Assembly: GCA_005281725.1 (NCBI GenBank)
Contig: SSBO01000056.1
Span: 1-20,148 of the forward strand
Length of the DNA stretch: 20,148 nt
From: Wuchereria bancrofti
Lineage: Eukaryota > Nematoda > Chromadorea > Rhabditida > Onchocercidae
Reading direction: 5' to 3'
Shown: positions 7,736-17,290 of the stretch, piece after piece
Numbering within the stretch: the first letter of the stretch is position 1
How the letters are laid out: every line of letters starts with the position of its first letter
The notes under the pieces: generated by a model
Database searches by the model: none
What the model was told of the DNA's origin: nothing
The model's input: the letters and a program-made list of their open reading frames with translations, nothing else
Translations under genes and position numbers: made by a program

Positions 7736-8222
7736 TGTGATAAGTAGTCAACTGAGAACCAATTTAATAATGATTAATTTTAATCCTTTTTGAGATAAAT
7801 CACAAGTTGGTACCCATTCTTGTAATTATCTTTGACGTTATTAAATAGATCTTTTTTATTTTATCAACTGCATGCGTTTGTTTTTTTTTTGTTTTTTTTT
7901 TAATTTGCTATTATTTTCCTATCTTCTTTTTTCTATTAACACTATCTTCGCATGCATTTTTGGTTATTTCTGCTAACTGCATCAGTTCAGGACTAACGTA
8001 TGACTAAGAACAAAATAAGATTTCCTTTTTCTATAAAAGAATTCCGTCCCACATAATTTTTCATTAACAAAAATAAAATAGGAAAAATATGAAAAAGTTA
8101 AGCCTTCCCTTGTGAGACATTTTAAAAGAAAAAAAGGAACAACACATCTGCGACTTGCATAAAATGTTACGCATCTGGAATCATTTTTCTTTTTTTTATT
8201 AGAAAAAAGCAATATTTGCAAA
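7736..8222. other. AT-rich stretch without a recognised gene
   Basis: Contains long T runs (7880-7900) and no convincing reading frame. On the minus strand near 8135-8185 the string DSRCVTFYASRR weakly recalls the ARRHTSFAS region of release factor 2 and may be a further piece of the prfB remnant that lies next to it. Confidence 0.4.
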
Positions 8223-8510
8223 TTAGAATTGCAACATTTCAGCCCAACCACTCTCTGCTCCACTGGCTTCTGAGTACATTTCTATGAAGCAGTCATTATT
8301 ATCCACTTCACTAGTAAATAAGGACTTTATTTCCTTTATCCTTCACTAATCTCTCTAGTTTTGCTAATTCATTTTTTATTTCAAAAAAAAAAATTCATCG
8401 CTTTCAGCAATAACAGATATCACCATACTGATAGCATCGTTATAATCATTTCCTAACTTTGAAAATGGCTCTACGTTATTTTTAATTCTAGAACCTTTTT
8501 CTTCTTTGTT
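8223..8510 (-). pseudogene. prfB: Bacterial peptide chain release factor 2 (RF2) fragment, decayed
   Basis: RF2 recognises UAA and UGA stop codons on bacterial ribosomes. On the minus strand three frames in succession give an RF2-like N-terminal domain: FSKLGNDYNDAISMVISVIA (8510-8394), then after an 11-A run, EIKNELAKLERLVKDK (from 8382), then after a shift near 8325, SLFTSEVDNNDCFIEM and GAESGWAEML, ending in a stop at 8223. The family pattern there is a short acidic helical region, SGEAD.NDCF.E, then AGAGGTES.DWAEML; here GAGGTES is degraded to EASGAES. Nematode nuclear genes are not expected to encode this protein in this form. Length is under a third of RF2. Origin from a Wolbachia-like alphaproteobacterium is inferred. 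It is a pseudogene; no functional role is claimed. Confidence 0.8.
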
Positions 8511-8750
8511 AAAAAAAAAAATTTTACAATAGGTAGTAGGCCAGAGCTAAAGCGCCGACATAAACTTGTATTTAAAGTAGTAGCGTATCCTGTAATCTTA
8601 ACAATGCCTATTGTATTAATCAACAAAAGGATTTGAAAAAAGTTTTGAAAAAGAAACATTTTTGTTTTCTTTTAATATCCGTTATTGCTCACTTCCATAC
8701 TTTATTTGCTCTACCAACAATAATAAATATACTATAAAAATACAGGAATT

Positions 8751-9312
8751 ATGAAATTAAGGAATTATGAACTGCTGGTGATCAACAGCTAACAATAGCA
8801 ATTGCAGGACTAAATGACAACGAAATAATTTTACTTAAAGTTATTAGTTCACTATGGCAAATATTATTGCAAGGACGAACAGACCTGCTCTTATCATTAC
8901 TCACAATAAAACTTTAGCATCGGAGCTTTATCAGGAAATGAGAGAGTTTTTTTTTTGCCACAATGCTGCTGAATATTTCATTTCTCATACATAATTGCTA
9001 TCAATCTGAAGCTTATTTATCACAAACTGACATTTATATTGAAAAAAGTTTCTGTAATCAATGAAAGAATTGATGTGCTGCGTTATTCTGTCGTTTGTTT
9101 CCTACTGAACGTGAGGAGACGATCACTTGAAAGGCGCCTCAGTATAACCATAACTTTAAATGTTGGAAATAAAATTCGTATTGATGATTTCTTGAATAAT
9201 TTAGCTTATAAGCGCTTCAATTTCAGAGCAAATATTTCAGAGTGTGCAGTGATATTATTGATATATTATTTCTTGCTTATTACAATGAAATAGAAAAGAG
9301 ATTTCTAAGATA
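8751..9312 (+). pseudogene. uvrB: Bacterial excinuclease UvrB fragment, decayed
   Basis: UvrB is the damage-verifying helicase-like subunit of bacterial nucleotide excision repair. A start MKLRNYE at 8751 shifts into TAGDQQLTIAIAGLNDNE (from 8771). From 8854 another frame reads [20 protein letters not shown] and [13 protein letters not shown], then EYFIS. Next, after a further shift, come EAYLSQTDIYIEKS, then INERIDVLRYS, then TLNVGNKIRIDDFLNNLAY, and a last shifted piece ending near 9312. The order is that of UvrB residues from about 1 to 200. The Walker A loop (GSGKT) between the second and third pieces is missing, and bases are lost again after LRYS. The C-terminal two thirds is absent. 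Donor most likely a Wolbachia-like endosymbiont. Confidence 0.93.
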
Positions 9313-9327
9313 AATGATTAAATTAAA

Positions 9328-9365
9328 ATAAAATTAAACGATAATATCATATCGTTTAATTTTAT
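9328..9365. repeat. Perfect 16-bp inverted repeat with 6-base loop
   Basis: Left arm ATAAAATTAAACGATA (9328-9343), loop ATATCA, right arm the exact reverse complement (9350-9365). It lies just past the end of the uvrB remnant. It could be a small foldback or a leftover of a bacterial intergenic hairpin. Confidence 0.85.
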
Positions 9366-9607
9366 GAAACATAGAGCAATATTATCAAACATATAGATAA
9401 AATCATCATTTTCCATAAATGCATAATCCATTAGTCCTATTCACTTTATTTATCTTTCTTTTTTTTTAAAGTACATTCTATTACGTTAAAATCATCATTT
9501 TCTCGTTAGGGTATAAGCTGTGTTAGCCTATATTAATGGAAAAGATTCGCTACAATTTTTATGTTTTGGTTTTTTTTTCTCTCAAAAAAGCGAAGTACAA
9601 TGTCAAT

Positions 9608-9646
9608 TTTTCTCTCTCTCCCTCTCCTTCTCCCTCTCTCTATATC
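9608..9646. repeat. CT-rich low-complexity tract
   Basis: Pyrimidine-only or nearly so, built of imperfect TC and CCT repeats. Confidence 0.85.
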
Positions 9647-12569
9647 TCAAAATTATTCGATCTATATTTTCTAATTTGTAACTAATTTTCATAAACTTAC
9701 TAATAGTTGCATTACAAATGAAAAATGATGACTACATCTATATAAGAGTGATGAAGTGGCATGTTGATGACATGTGATGTGTTATTGTTGTGATGGTTGC
9801 TAGCACAACAGATGCTGCTTTCTTTTCCGTTTATTTAACGAACAAAAGTTAAGAGTTTGCTTTTGTTAAGTTTATTTAATGTCTTGTCTGCTCTTCCATT
9901 TTCATACAAGCATTAGAAGATTCCTTTCCGTCTAAATCTTCCAGGACATATAGATTTGACCACTTCTTCCATTTCAGCATCTTTCGTCTGATTTTAATGT
10001 GATAGTTAAATGCGTCTTAGCAATGAATATAGTGATGCTATTCATTTGTTCAATCATTTTCTCACAGCATTATGAAGAATTGAAATCTTCATAGCTTTAT
10101 CTTATTGATTGAGAATTGGTGCATAAACTATGATTTTAACGGCGTTAGAACAGTTCACTCTTCTTTTTATCTTTTTTATTCAATTTTTCAAAGTATTATT
10201 TTGCTGTTGTTCTGTTTATTTGCAACGTTCTACTCATTTATTTTATTTAAATTTAATTGCATTCATTCACTACTTTGTCAATCAATTTTTGCACTCACTA
10301 TAATTTTTTCATTCATTTATCTTGATAAGATCTAAATCTAAACTGTCATTACTTCTTAAACAATTCCGCACACTTTCCAGCCGTTTCTGTATTTTCTTTC
10401 ATTTCTGTCAAAAAAAATTTTTTTTTTTTGGTCCATCTGACCACAAAACCTAATTTTTAACCTAATTTTTCCAAAGTTCAATCGTATAATTGTGCAACAT
10501 TAAGCCAAAATTTTGAAACATTCAATAATTGTTTTGTTTTTTGATTTCTTTTAGTTATAATCTGCACTAAATGTAAGATAGAAGTATGGGAAAGATGGAA
10601 AGATAATGAGAAAAGTGGTAAATTGCCCGTTTTTTACATCAGTTGTGCTTGTTGCGGTAAATGCGGTAAATCAATTTTCATCGTTATCATCATCACTGTC
10701 ACCTTCCATTGAATTCGGATTGTGAAGCAGAGGTCAATTATTCAACTATAATGATGACAAGAAATAGCTTAATCAATAGAAGGCAAAAATTCAGTGATCA
10801 GTGGAGGCATTATTCTTCTCATTGATCCAATAAATAGGAGTTGATCGACAAGGTTATTGAACAAGGTTATTGTTTAAAAGACAACGTTGAGCTACAGTGA
10901 TTAAATAGATTTGAAGAAATTAGAGAAGCATTACTTTGCCAATAAAATTTTCATGTAATGAAAGCAATGTGATCTATTTGCAGGAGAAAAAATGAGAAGC
11001 ATAGTGAGAAAACAATGAAGAGAACATAATTTTCTTTATTATTTTTTTTTTCAACTTTTAAGAATAAAATGGAAGGAGCTGTGAAGTTCATCGATTAGAT
11101 AGTTCCAATCATTATGTTTTTCTTTTATTTTTTAATATGGCGCATTAAGTAATTGGATCATCAATATGAGTTCATGGGTTCAATTTCAATTCAGTTTATG
11201 TTTTTTTTTTTTCAATTCAATTTTCACTTAGCACTAGTTGTCTCATATTGAAATTTTTAACGTGAAATTTCTTCTTTCATACAAATTTGTCTTTTATATC
11301 AAATTCTTTCTTCCATACACTATGCATTCACATTACTTTGCAATGAACTATCTCGTTCAATCAACAATAACAAATTATTAAAAAGGTAGATGATTTATTA
11401 CACCTTTGTATTTGGTAGTAAGGATTAATTTCTTGGTTAATTTTGTAAGTGGTGAAATTGCCAAAGAGAATCTACTGGAATTTTTGATTTGCTCTACTTG
11501 ATACTCAGTTTTTTTTTATCTTGAAGTAAGCATTTATGGTTGATTCTAAATTTGATTATTTTTGTTCTTTCGATATTAATTTGATACGAGAAAATAGAGG
11601 ATTCTTGAGATCCCTCTGCGTCAAAACTGTCACGTTAATATTCTGCGCATTTATCAGTAATTAATTTTGAGCATCTTAGCATCTGTCATGAGGCACTGTA
11701 CTTAGGTCGTTTCAATTTTAACTCTCCAGAAATTTAAGAGCAAGCTTGTTGTCACATTGCTAGAGAAACTGGTTTATCTAGAATTCATCGATGATGTTGT
11801 ACTTAACTTTTTAATAAAGTGGAATTATATTATCATCGGCCATGGTGCATCACAATTTTTGCTTTCAACTTTTGGGTTGTAGTTAATTTTTCTTCCATTT
11901 TTTCTATTTGGCGTTTAGGTGTAAAACATTTATAAGTGAAAGGTGAAAAATGAGATTTTTTGAATAGATAAAATAGAAAAGTTGTCTATTGTTATGAACA
12001 TCAGCGGTAAAAGGAAAATTCGGTAAAAAAAAGTATTTTTGACAATTACTTTAAATTTAAATTCTAGTAAAAAATATTACCTTGGGGGATTCCAAATGAG
12101 AAAGTGTCACGTTATGTCAGAGTAGAAATGATTGATTGATTGCTGTCTTCAATGCATCATTCTTCAATTTATTTGAATGGTTGGTAGTAGGCAACAAATT
12201 TCATTAACGAAATATTTGTGCTTTGCAAATAATACGTATAGATATATCTGTAAATAACAATTTAAGGAAATCAATTGGGGAGCAAATCTATCGGTCGTCG
12301 ACCTTTCATTAATCTGTCATTAGCATTGAATTTCCATTTTTGATCAATAATTTTAGCGGTTATTTGGGTATTCATTCTTTAATTATCCCAAATTGTGACA
12401 ATTATGAATGTTTTTTCACACAAATATCCATCCATTTTTTAATGGTTAAAAAGTACTATTGAAGAGTTGATTTAAATACTCAATGTTACGATGAGCAGAA
12501 TCATTATCTACAATATGTTTTTTTCTACAAATCTAATCCTACAGCATGAAATAATAAACTACCGGTTTA

Positions 12570-13340
12570 GTCAATCGCAGACTTTTGGTAGCAGATTTCA
12601 CAATTTTTACTTTCTACTCAAATAGAGATTTTATTCTCATCAAAATTCCTGAACTTTTAACGTTTTATTAAGTAGACGGAGATTAACAGTGGTGTTATCA
12701 ACGTATGCTTACTTATAGTACGCTTTTGCTTTTAATGTTTTTTCATAATTTGGTCGAAAAGTGGTGTTAATGTTTACTTTTAATTGATATTTAATAATAA
12801 TTAGAACATAATGAGGAATCATTTACAAATACATGATCGGAACATAATCATAATCATAGTAAAATAATCATAATCATGGAATATAATCATAATCAGTAGT
12901 TCCGGCAATCTTTTCTTGTGCTGTTAGCGCAATAATTATGAGCCTAATGTGCCTTTCATTGTGGATTACAATTACTTTAATCAATAGCATCAAAAGAAAA
13001 CGTAAGCATAAATAATTTCAGAAGATCTCAATCGGAGATACCAGATTGTATTTGCTGTATTTTCTTTTTGGTTGCATATTTCACTTTTTACACTTCTGCT
13101 TAGTTAGGATTGAATATTTTTGTTATTAGCGTTAAAAGTTTCTATATAACTTTTCACATATTCTTTCAAAAATATACTTTCTACAAGAAGCAAAAACGTA
13201 CTATGCAACAGGTATACGTTGATAACACTTTTATCAATCTCCTTATGACTTAATAAAACGTTAAAAGTTCAGGAATTTTGATGAGAATAAAATCTTTATT
13301 TGGGTAGAAAGTAAAAAATTTGAAGTCTGTGACTGCAACT
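12570..13340. mobile_element. Foldback or MITE-like element with long terminal inverted repeats
   Basis: Left arm about 12592-12733 and right arm about 13186-13330 are inverted copies of each other. A 48-base block is identical between 12626-12673 and the complement of 13248-13295 (starts AGATTTTATTCTCATC on the left). Similarity extends inward through GTGTTATCAACGTAT and TAGTACG, and more weakly outward through CAGACTT. The roughly 450-base interior has no transposase-like frame. A TA on each side (12568-12569 and 13341-13342) would fit a Tc1/mariner-type insertion, but TA is too common here to count as proof. Non-autonomous DNA transposon is the likeliest reading. Confidence 0.75.
12844..12896. 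repeat. ATAATCATAATCA short tandem repeat
   Basis: Three imperfect units of about 20 bases, each starting ATAATCATAATCA, lie inside the inverted-repeat element. Confidence 0.8.
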
Positions 13341-13849
13341 TACATATTACAACTTTATAATTCGATAACCAATTGAGAAAAAAGATGAAAATTTGTCACT
13401 CTAAGCATCTTATTTGCCAATTCTCCTACACCGTAAACAGTTACTCAGATCAAGAGTTATACAATTATTCTCAAGCAAACATGAATTGTGGATCGATCTG
13501 ATCCGTTTTAAAGAATAGATCATATTATGAGGTTAACATGTATGAGCTTTGCTTCCTTTCATTGCTTCAGCTTATTCTATCTTCTAGCAACATTCACACT
13601 AATCATTATTTCATCTTATTCCTTCATTTTTAATCTATCACTTTATTGATAGAATTTGTACAGAACATCGCCACTTGTTGGTTGCAATTATGCAAGCTCG
13701 TAGCATTTAGTGCAATTCCCTTTCTGAATATTAGCATATCAATTGAATGCCTGACAGTTTCATTAATAATATTGCCTAATTACTGGAATACCTTTTCTGC
13801 TTGTTTCAACAACTTCAAATTTCATTGACTGAAAATTCTCATTTTTTGT
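13341..13849. other. Upstream region of the acetyltransferase gene
   Basis: AT-rich with no convincing exon. A 60-codon open frame (13646-13828) has no family features and is treated as chance. If the gene is trans-spliced, its promoter should lie here; no clear core promoter can be called. Confidence 0.4.
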
Positions 13850-13861
13850 TGTTGCTTCCAG
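13850..13861 (+). promoter_or_regulatory. Probable trans-splice acceptor before the acetyltransferase ATG
   Basis: A pyrimidine-rich run ending TTGCTTCCAG (to 13861) lies six bases before the ATG. No upstream coding exon was found and the protein N-terminus looks complete. A very short leader after a 3' splice site is typical of SL1 trans-spliced nematode mRNAs. It could alternatively be a cis acceptor of a 5' UTR intron. Confidence 0.55.
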
Positions 13862-13867
13862 TTTGAC

Positions 13868-15071
13868 ATGGTGGATACGGATTTTAATGGATTATCCGTG
13901 CATCGAGTCACTGAAACCGATTTTGATTGTGTTAAAAAATTTTTGCTAACCGATTTCTTATACAATGAACCGTTGAACAGATCAGTCAGTCTGAATGCCG
14001 AAGACTCAGATGAACTGTTTAATGGTTAGCTCACTGAATACTGTTCCTTGTTTGCTTGTCGACCGTTATTCATGAAAATTATCAAATTACGAACTGTGAA
14101 ATTTGAATAAAAGGGTCAGGGCCGATTAATCCGTTGTTTTTAACAGATTTGGTAAATAGTGGGATTGCCTCGTCATTATCGTATATGTTAAGAAGACCCG
14201 ATGGAGAGATCGCTGCACTTAGGTTGGCTTCAATACTGAATCGACCGGAAGACGAGCAACGGAATGAAGTATATGCTTATTCCTATCCTTTCAAATTAGC
14301 TCTATATCACGGGAATTATGGAATATCAAATTATCCATAAAAGAAAATTTTCCTTTCCATTTTCATTTTCCAGCATAGTGAAAGGTCATCTGGGAAAAGT
14401 GCAGCAAGTGATAAGAGGAAAGCAACGAAAGCAATTAGATATTGTCCAAAGGCGCAGATTATAATGGATGTTCTTGAGGAACTGGAAAGCAAGGTTTCTG
14501 GATTTGTATTTCTTTCTCTACGTGCAATATTTCATTTTCACTCTTAAACGTCACGTAGCAATCAAATCAATGTTTATTTGCAGATTTGGATTCTCATTGA
14601 TCCGCGATTAAAATGTTTGCTGCTCTGGTCTGTAATTTCAGTGCACAAAGATTACACTAGACGTGGACTTGCTGAAAAAATGCTTTCTTATAAGTTGGAA
14701 GAAGCCAGGCAAATGGGTTGTCAAGGTTGCGTTGCAGAAGCATCCGCATTTAAATCACAATTGGTAATTTTTCAATTTTGACATATAAGATAAAATTAAC
14801 TGCTGATCTTATTTCCCATAAATGGAGTTCCGACTCCTACCTCTCTGACTTGAATTTCTAGATTCTTAATCTTTCAAGTTTTGGGAAGCCATTCTTGATT
14901 TCTCAGATTTCGTGGAATTAATAACTGAATTTGCAGCTATTCAAAAAGATTGGATACGAGACAATCCATGAGATGAAGCTCGGTGACTGGCTTGATGACA
15001 GAGGGCGACAGATTTTCCAATGTGACGACAGCACTGATTGTATACAGATTGTTTTCAAACCATTGCAATGA
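13868..15071 (+). CDS. GNAT acetyltransferase, arylalkylamine N-acetyltransferase-like (5 coding exons)
   Basis: Exons 13868-14024, 14147-14268, 14374-14493, 14584-14763 and 14937-15071 join to 714 bases, 237 residues plus TGA. All four introns (122, 105, 90 and 173 bases) are GT-AG, and every junction keeps frame. The family transfers acetyl from acetyl-CoA to amines, in the cytosol. The N-terminus has DFLYNEPLNRS (E34-P35-L36), matching the glutamate-bearing DEPL motif of animal AANAT-like enzymes. The acetyl-CoA loop is VHKDYTRRGLAEKML (153-167). S187 and S191, spaced four apart just before the FKKIGYE helix, resemble the serine pair of insect dopamine N-acetyltransferase. Usual Q/R at the start of the CoA loop is T158. 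Residues 94-115 form a Ser/Lys-rich insertion. Exact substrate unknown. The gene appears intact. Confidence 0.88.
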
Positions 15072-15121
15072 ATAATTGTTGCAATATAATTCTCGAAATT
15101 TCCGTTTGTTGGGACAACAAA

Positions 15122-15127
15122 AATAAA
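15122..15127 (+). terminator. Candidate polyadenylation signal of the acetyltransferase gene
   Basis: AATAAA 51 bases after the stop codon, giving a short 3' UTR typical of nematodes. Confidence 0.6.
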
Positions 15128-15500
15128 AAAATATGATAACAGCACCGATTCTGTCGACAACCAAATATTATATTGAAATCACCGCTCGCCGACAGCCTAG
15201 AACATAGCAAAAGCTAACTGACCTAAGAAGATCTACGCAACTTGAACCAAAGTTGCTGAGATGGTGAAGAGATGGTGTAATAGGGTCAGAATTAATCCCG
15301 ACGGGAGAGGTTTGGATCCTTTGTGTCATTTAAGTGTTTAAGTGTCGTTTTTTTTTTGTTTAAAAAAAAGCTACTTCAAGTTTGCAAATATCTTCGAGTG
15401 AAAAGTTGAATATTCAGAAAATTAAAATTCATGTTATCTTCTTTTTCTTTCCAGCAAATTTCGGTTTCAGAAGTTTTCATAGTTTTCATGGCTTCTGACA
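15128..15500. other. Intergenic DNA after the acetyltransferase gene
   Basis: No gene recognised. Contains a short direct repeat GAGATGGTG (15260-15280) and a strong acceptor-like tract ending TTTCTTTCCAG near 15455 with no convincing exon after it. Confidence 0.4.
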
Positions 15501-15600
15501 AAGAAGCAGCTCATTCTGGTAAAAATAGCTCATTTTGATGAAAAATAGCTCATTCAAATGAGGAGAATAGGTTATTTTAATAAAAATTAGCTCATTTTAA
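15501..15600. repeat. Degenerate 20-bp tandem repeat, five units
   Basis: Units start at 15501, 15521, 15541, 15561 and 15581. The clearest read AAAAATAGCTCATTTTGATG and AAAAATAGCTCATTCAAATG; the fourth is the most diverged. The period is 20 bases throughout. Confidence 0.8.
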
Positions 15601-17059
15601 TCAAAACTTAACGCACATGTCCTCCTCCTCCTCCAACGACTAATTCCGATCACACCAAGTTATCTATTTTAACAGCTTGCATTGGAACCATCAATGACAC
15701 TGTATTCCGAAGGGTCACATAAACCTGTCATTCTAAAGAATCTCAAATCTGATTATTAAACAGATATGACTTGACTTTGGTCATCACCACTGTATTTAAA
15801 TTCTATTTTTAATTACAAACTTTATCATTTGAATGATTCTAGTTCTCCAAACACTTTTTTAAGTAAGAAAAGACATTTTTAAAAGCTAAAAACTTTCCCT
15901 TTTAGATAACTCGAATCCATTTTCTTTATTTTCAGTATCATATCTATTCCTACCATTCATTTCCCGATATATCATAAAACAGTAAAATACTAACATTATT
16001 TATTCATTCTCAGTTCTTTTTAAAAATGTATGTAAAATGTAAAAATCTACAAAAATGAAGCTTACTTAATAATATATCCATCCAAAACTACTTAAATACA
16101 ACAAACAACACTTCTTCTGCAATTTAAATAATAAATAATGCAGAAAAATAGCTTCAACAGTGTTTATGATAGCTAGAATGACAAGATAAATTAAATACCA
16201 ATCAAAAAATTTTTAACTACAATGAATGAGATAGATAGGTAACGTTGGGGAAATTCTGCAAAATCAAAATTTAAAAATAACTTACACTTGGAAAAATGTG
16301 ACACGAACGGACAAAGAAATTATATTTTTATGGTCTCAAAATGTAATGTTTGCACTTAAATTTGAGATAAAATATCTCAAGATTTAAATATTATGATACT
16401 ATTAAAAAATGATAAAAGAATAAAGTAATTGCCCCCTAATATGGATTACAACTGTTATAATTGTTGTAAACAATTGTGAGTGATACAACGATCGTATCAC
16501 AATATCGTTCTATCACTCACAATGCTTAATTACAATGGCTATTCATCGTGACGTAATATTGGTGTGATATTTAGAATTTTCGAGTTAAATTTGAAACATT
16601 TTGAATGCATATGATTAAAAACTTGCATATATTTGCATACATTAAAAAGAAAATTTGATCTTAATGTCGTACATTAAACATAGAAATGAAGGTAAAAGTG
16701 AAGTATAGAAATACCATCAATAATTAAACCGTACAAATATTCTTGTTTACTTCATAAACAGTTAAATATAGATGAGAGTAAGAAAATTCAGTTCACATCA
16801 AGTAATTTAAGTGTATGTTAGAGGAATTAATCTAATTTAAATGACCTTTGTGCCGAACAGAATTATTCTGACTCAATCTGTACTTAGACATCAACAAAAA
16901 AACATCGAGAAAATGTAAAAAGTTAAGCTCTCAAACAAAGACAGAGGGGAAGTAGCTATTCATGAGAAAACGAGAAGAGTGAGGGAAGAGGAGAGTAGGG
17001 AGCGAAAGTTTGTTTAAAACATTAATAAAAACACGATTGCCAGCGAGTAAAAGTAAAGT
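15601..17059. other. AT-rich region without a recognised gene
   Basis: Contains a short TCC repeat (about 15619-15634), poly-A/T runs, and the hairpin at 16471-16525. No reading frame with protein features was seen on either strand. Confidence 0.45.
16471..16525. repeat. Imperfect 22-bp inverted repeat with 11-base loop
   Basis: Arms 16471-16492 (CAATTGTGAGTGATACAACG..) and 16504-16525 pair at 20 of 22 positions. Weaker pairing continues outward with ATTGTTGTAA on the left and TTAATTACAAT on the right. It could be a small palindromic MITE core. Confidence 0.8.
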
Positions 17060-17290
17060 AGGTTAAGTTGAGTGAGTGAGAGTGAGTGAGTGGGGGTGGG
17101 TAGGTGAGTGAGGGGATGAATGTGCAAGAGAGAGAGTGGGTGGGTGAGTGAAAGTGAGAATGAGAATGAGTGAATGGGCGAGTGAGAGTGTGTAAATGAG
17201 AGTCAGAGTGAATGAGTGAGAGGGAATCGGTGTGTGGGTGAGCGAGAGTAAGTGGATGTGTCGATCAATAGACGTACGAGGGAGAAAAAT
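17060..17290. repeat. Purine-rich GTGA/GAGT degenerate microsatellite tract
   Basis: About 230 bases of imperfect GAGT/GTGA/GGGT/AATG units with very few C, a strong strand asymmetry. A purine-rich shoulder starts near 16930. Confidence 0.85.

Larger units (their letters stand above)
9313..12569. other. AT-rich intergenic or intronic region, no recognised gene
   Basis: Over 3 kb with homopolymer runs, a CT-rich tract, small hairpins and no frame with family motifs. Two places look mildly coding but were not identified: the minus strand about 9885-10015 (EMEEVVKSICPGRFRRKG in one frame) and the plus strand about 10774-10944 (ISGGIILLIDPINRS, then LIDKVIEQGYCLKDNVELQ in a shifted frame). Both could be further decayed transfers or chance. 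Confidence 0.5.

Noticed and set aside
7982..8263. 93-codon minus-strand open frame
   Set aside because: Its frame does not match the RF2 blocks it overlaps, apart from a weak TFYAS string; it is mostly Phe/Lys-rich low complexity.
10105..10335. 76-codon plus-strand open frame, hydrophobic
   Set aside because: Low-complexity Phe/Leu/Ile-rich translation of T-rich DNA, with no family motif.
10672..10712. Minus-strand acidic frame MEGDSDDDNDEN
   Set aside because: Very short, produced by a CAT/ATC repeat, with no splice acceptor beside it.
11745..11880. Open stretch with HIARETGLSRIHR in one frame, similar to a transposase helix-turn-helix
   Set aside because: Only a dozen residues before a stop and no supporting transposase motifs nearby.
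12362..12400. TTTAATTATCCCAA stretch resembling SL1
   Set aside because: Too many mismatches and an inserted base; expected by chance in AT-rich DNA.
14918..15164. Two overlapping minus-strand open frames
   Set aside because: They are antisense shadows of exon 5 of the acetyltransferase gene.
15440..15520. Possible exon after the TTTCTTTCCAG acceptor
   Set aside because: Frames close quickly and the segment runs into a tandem repeat.
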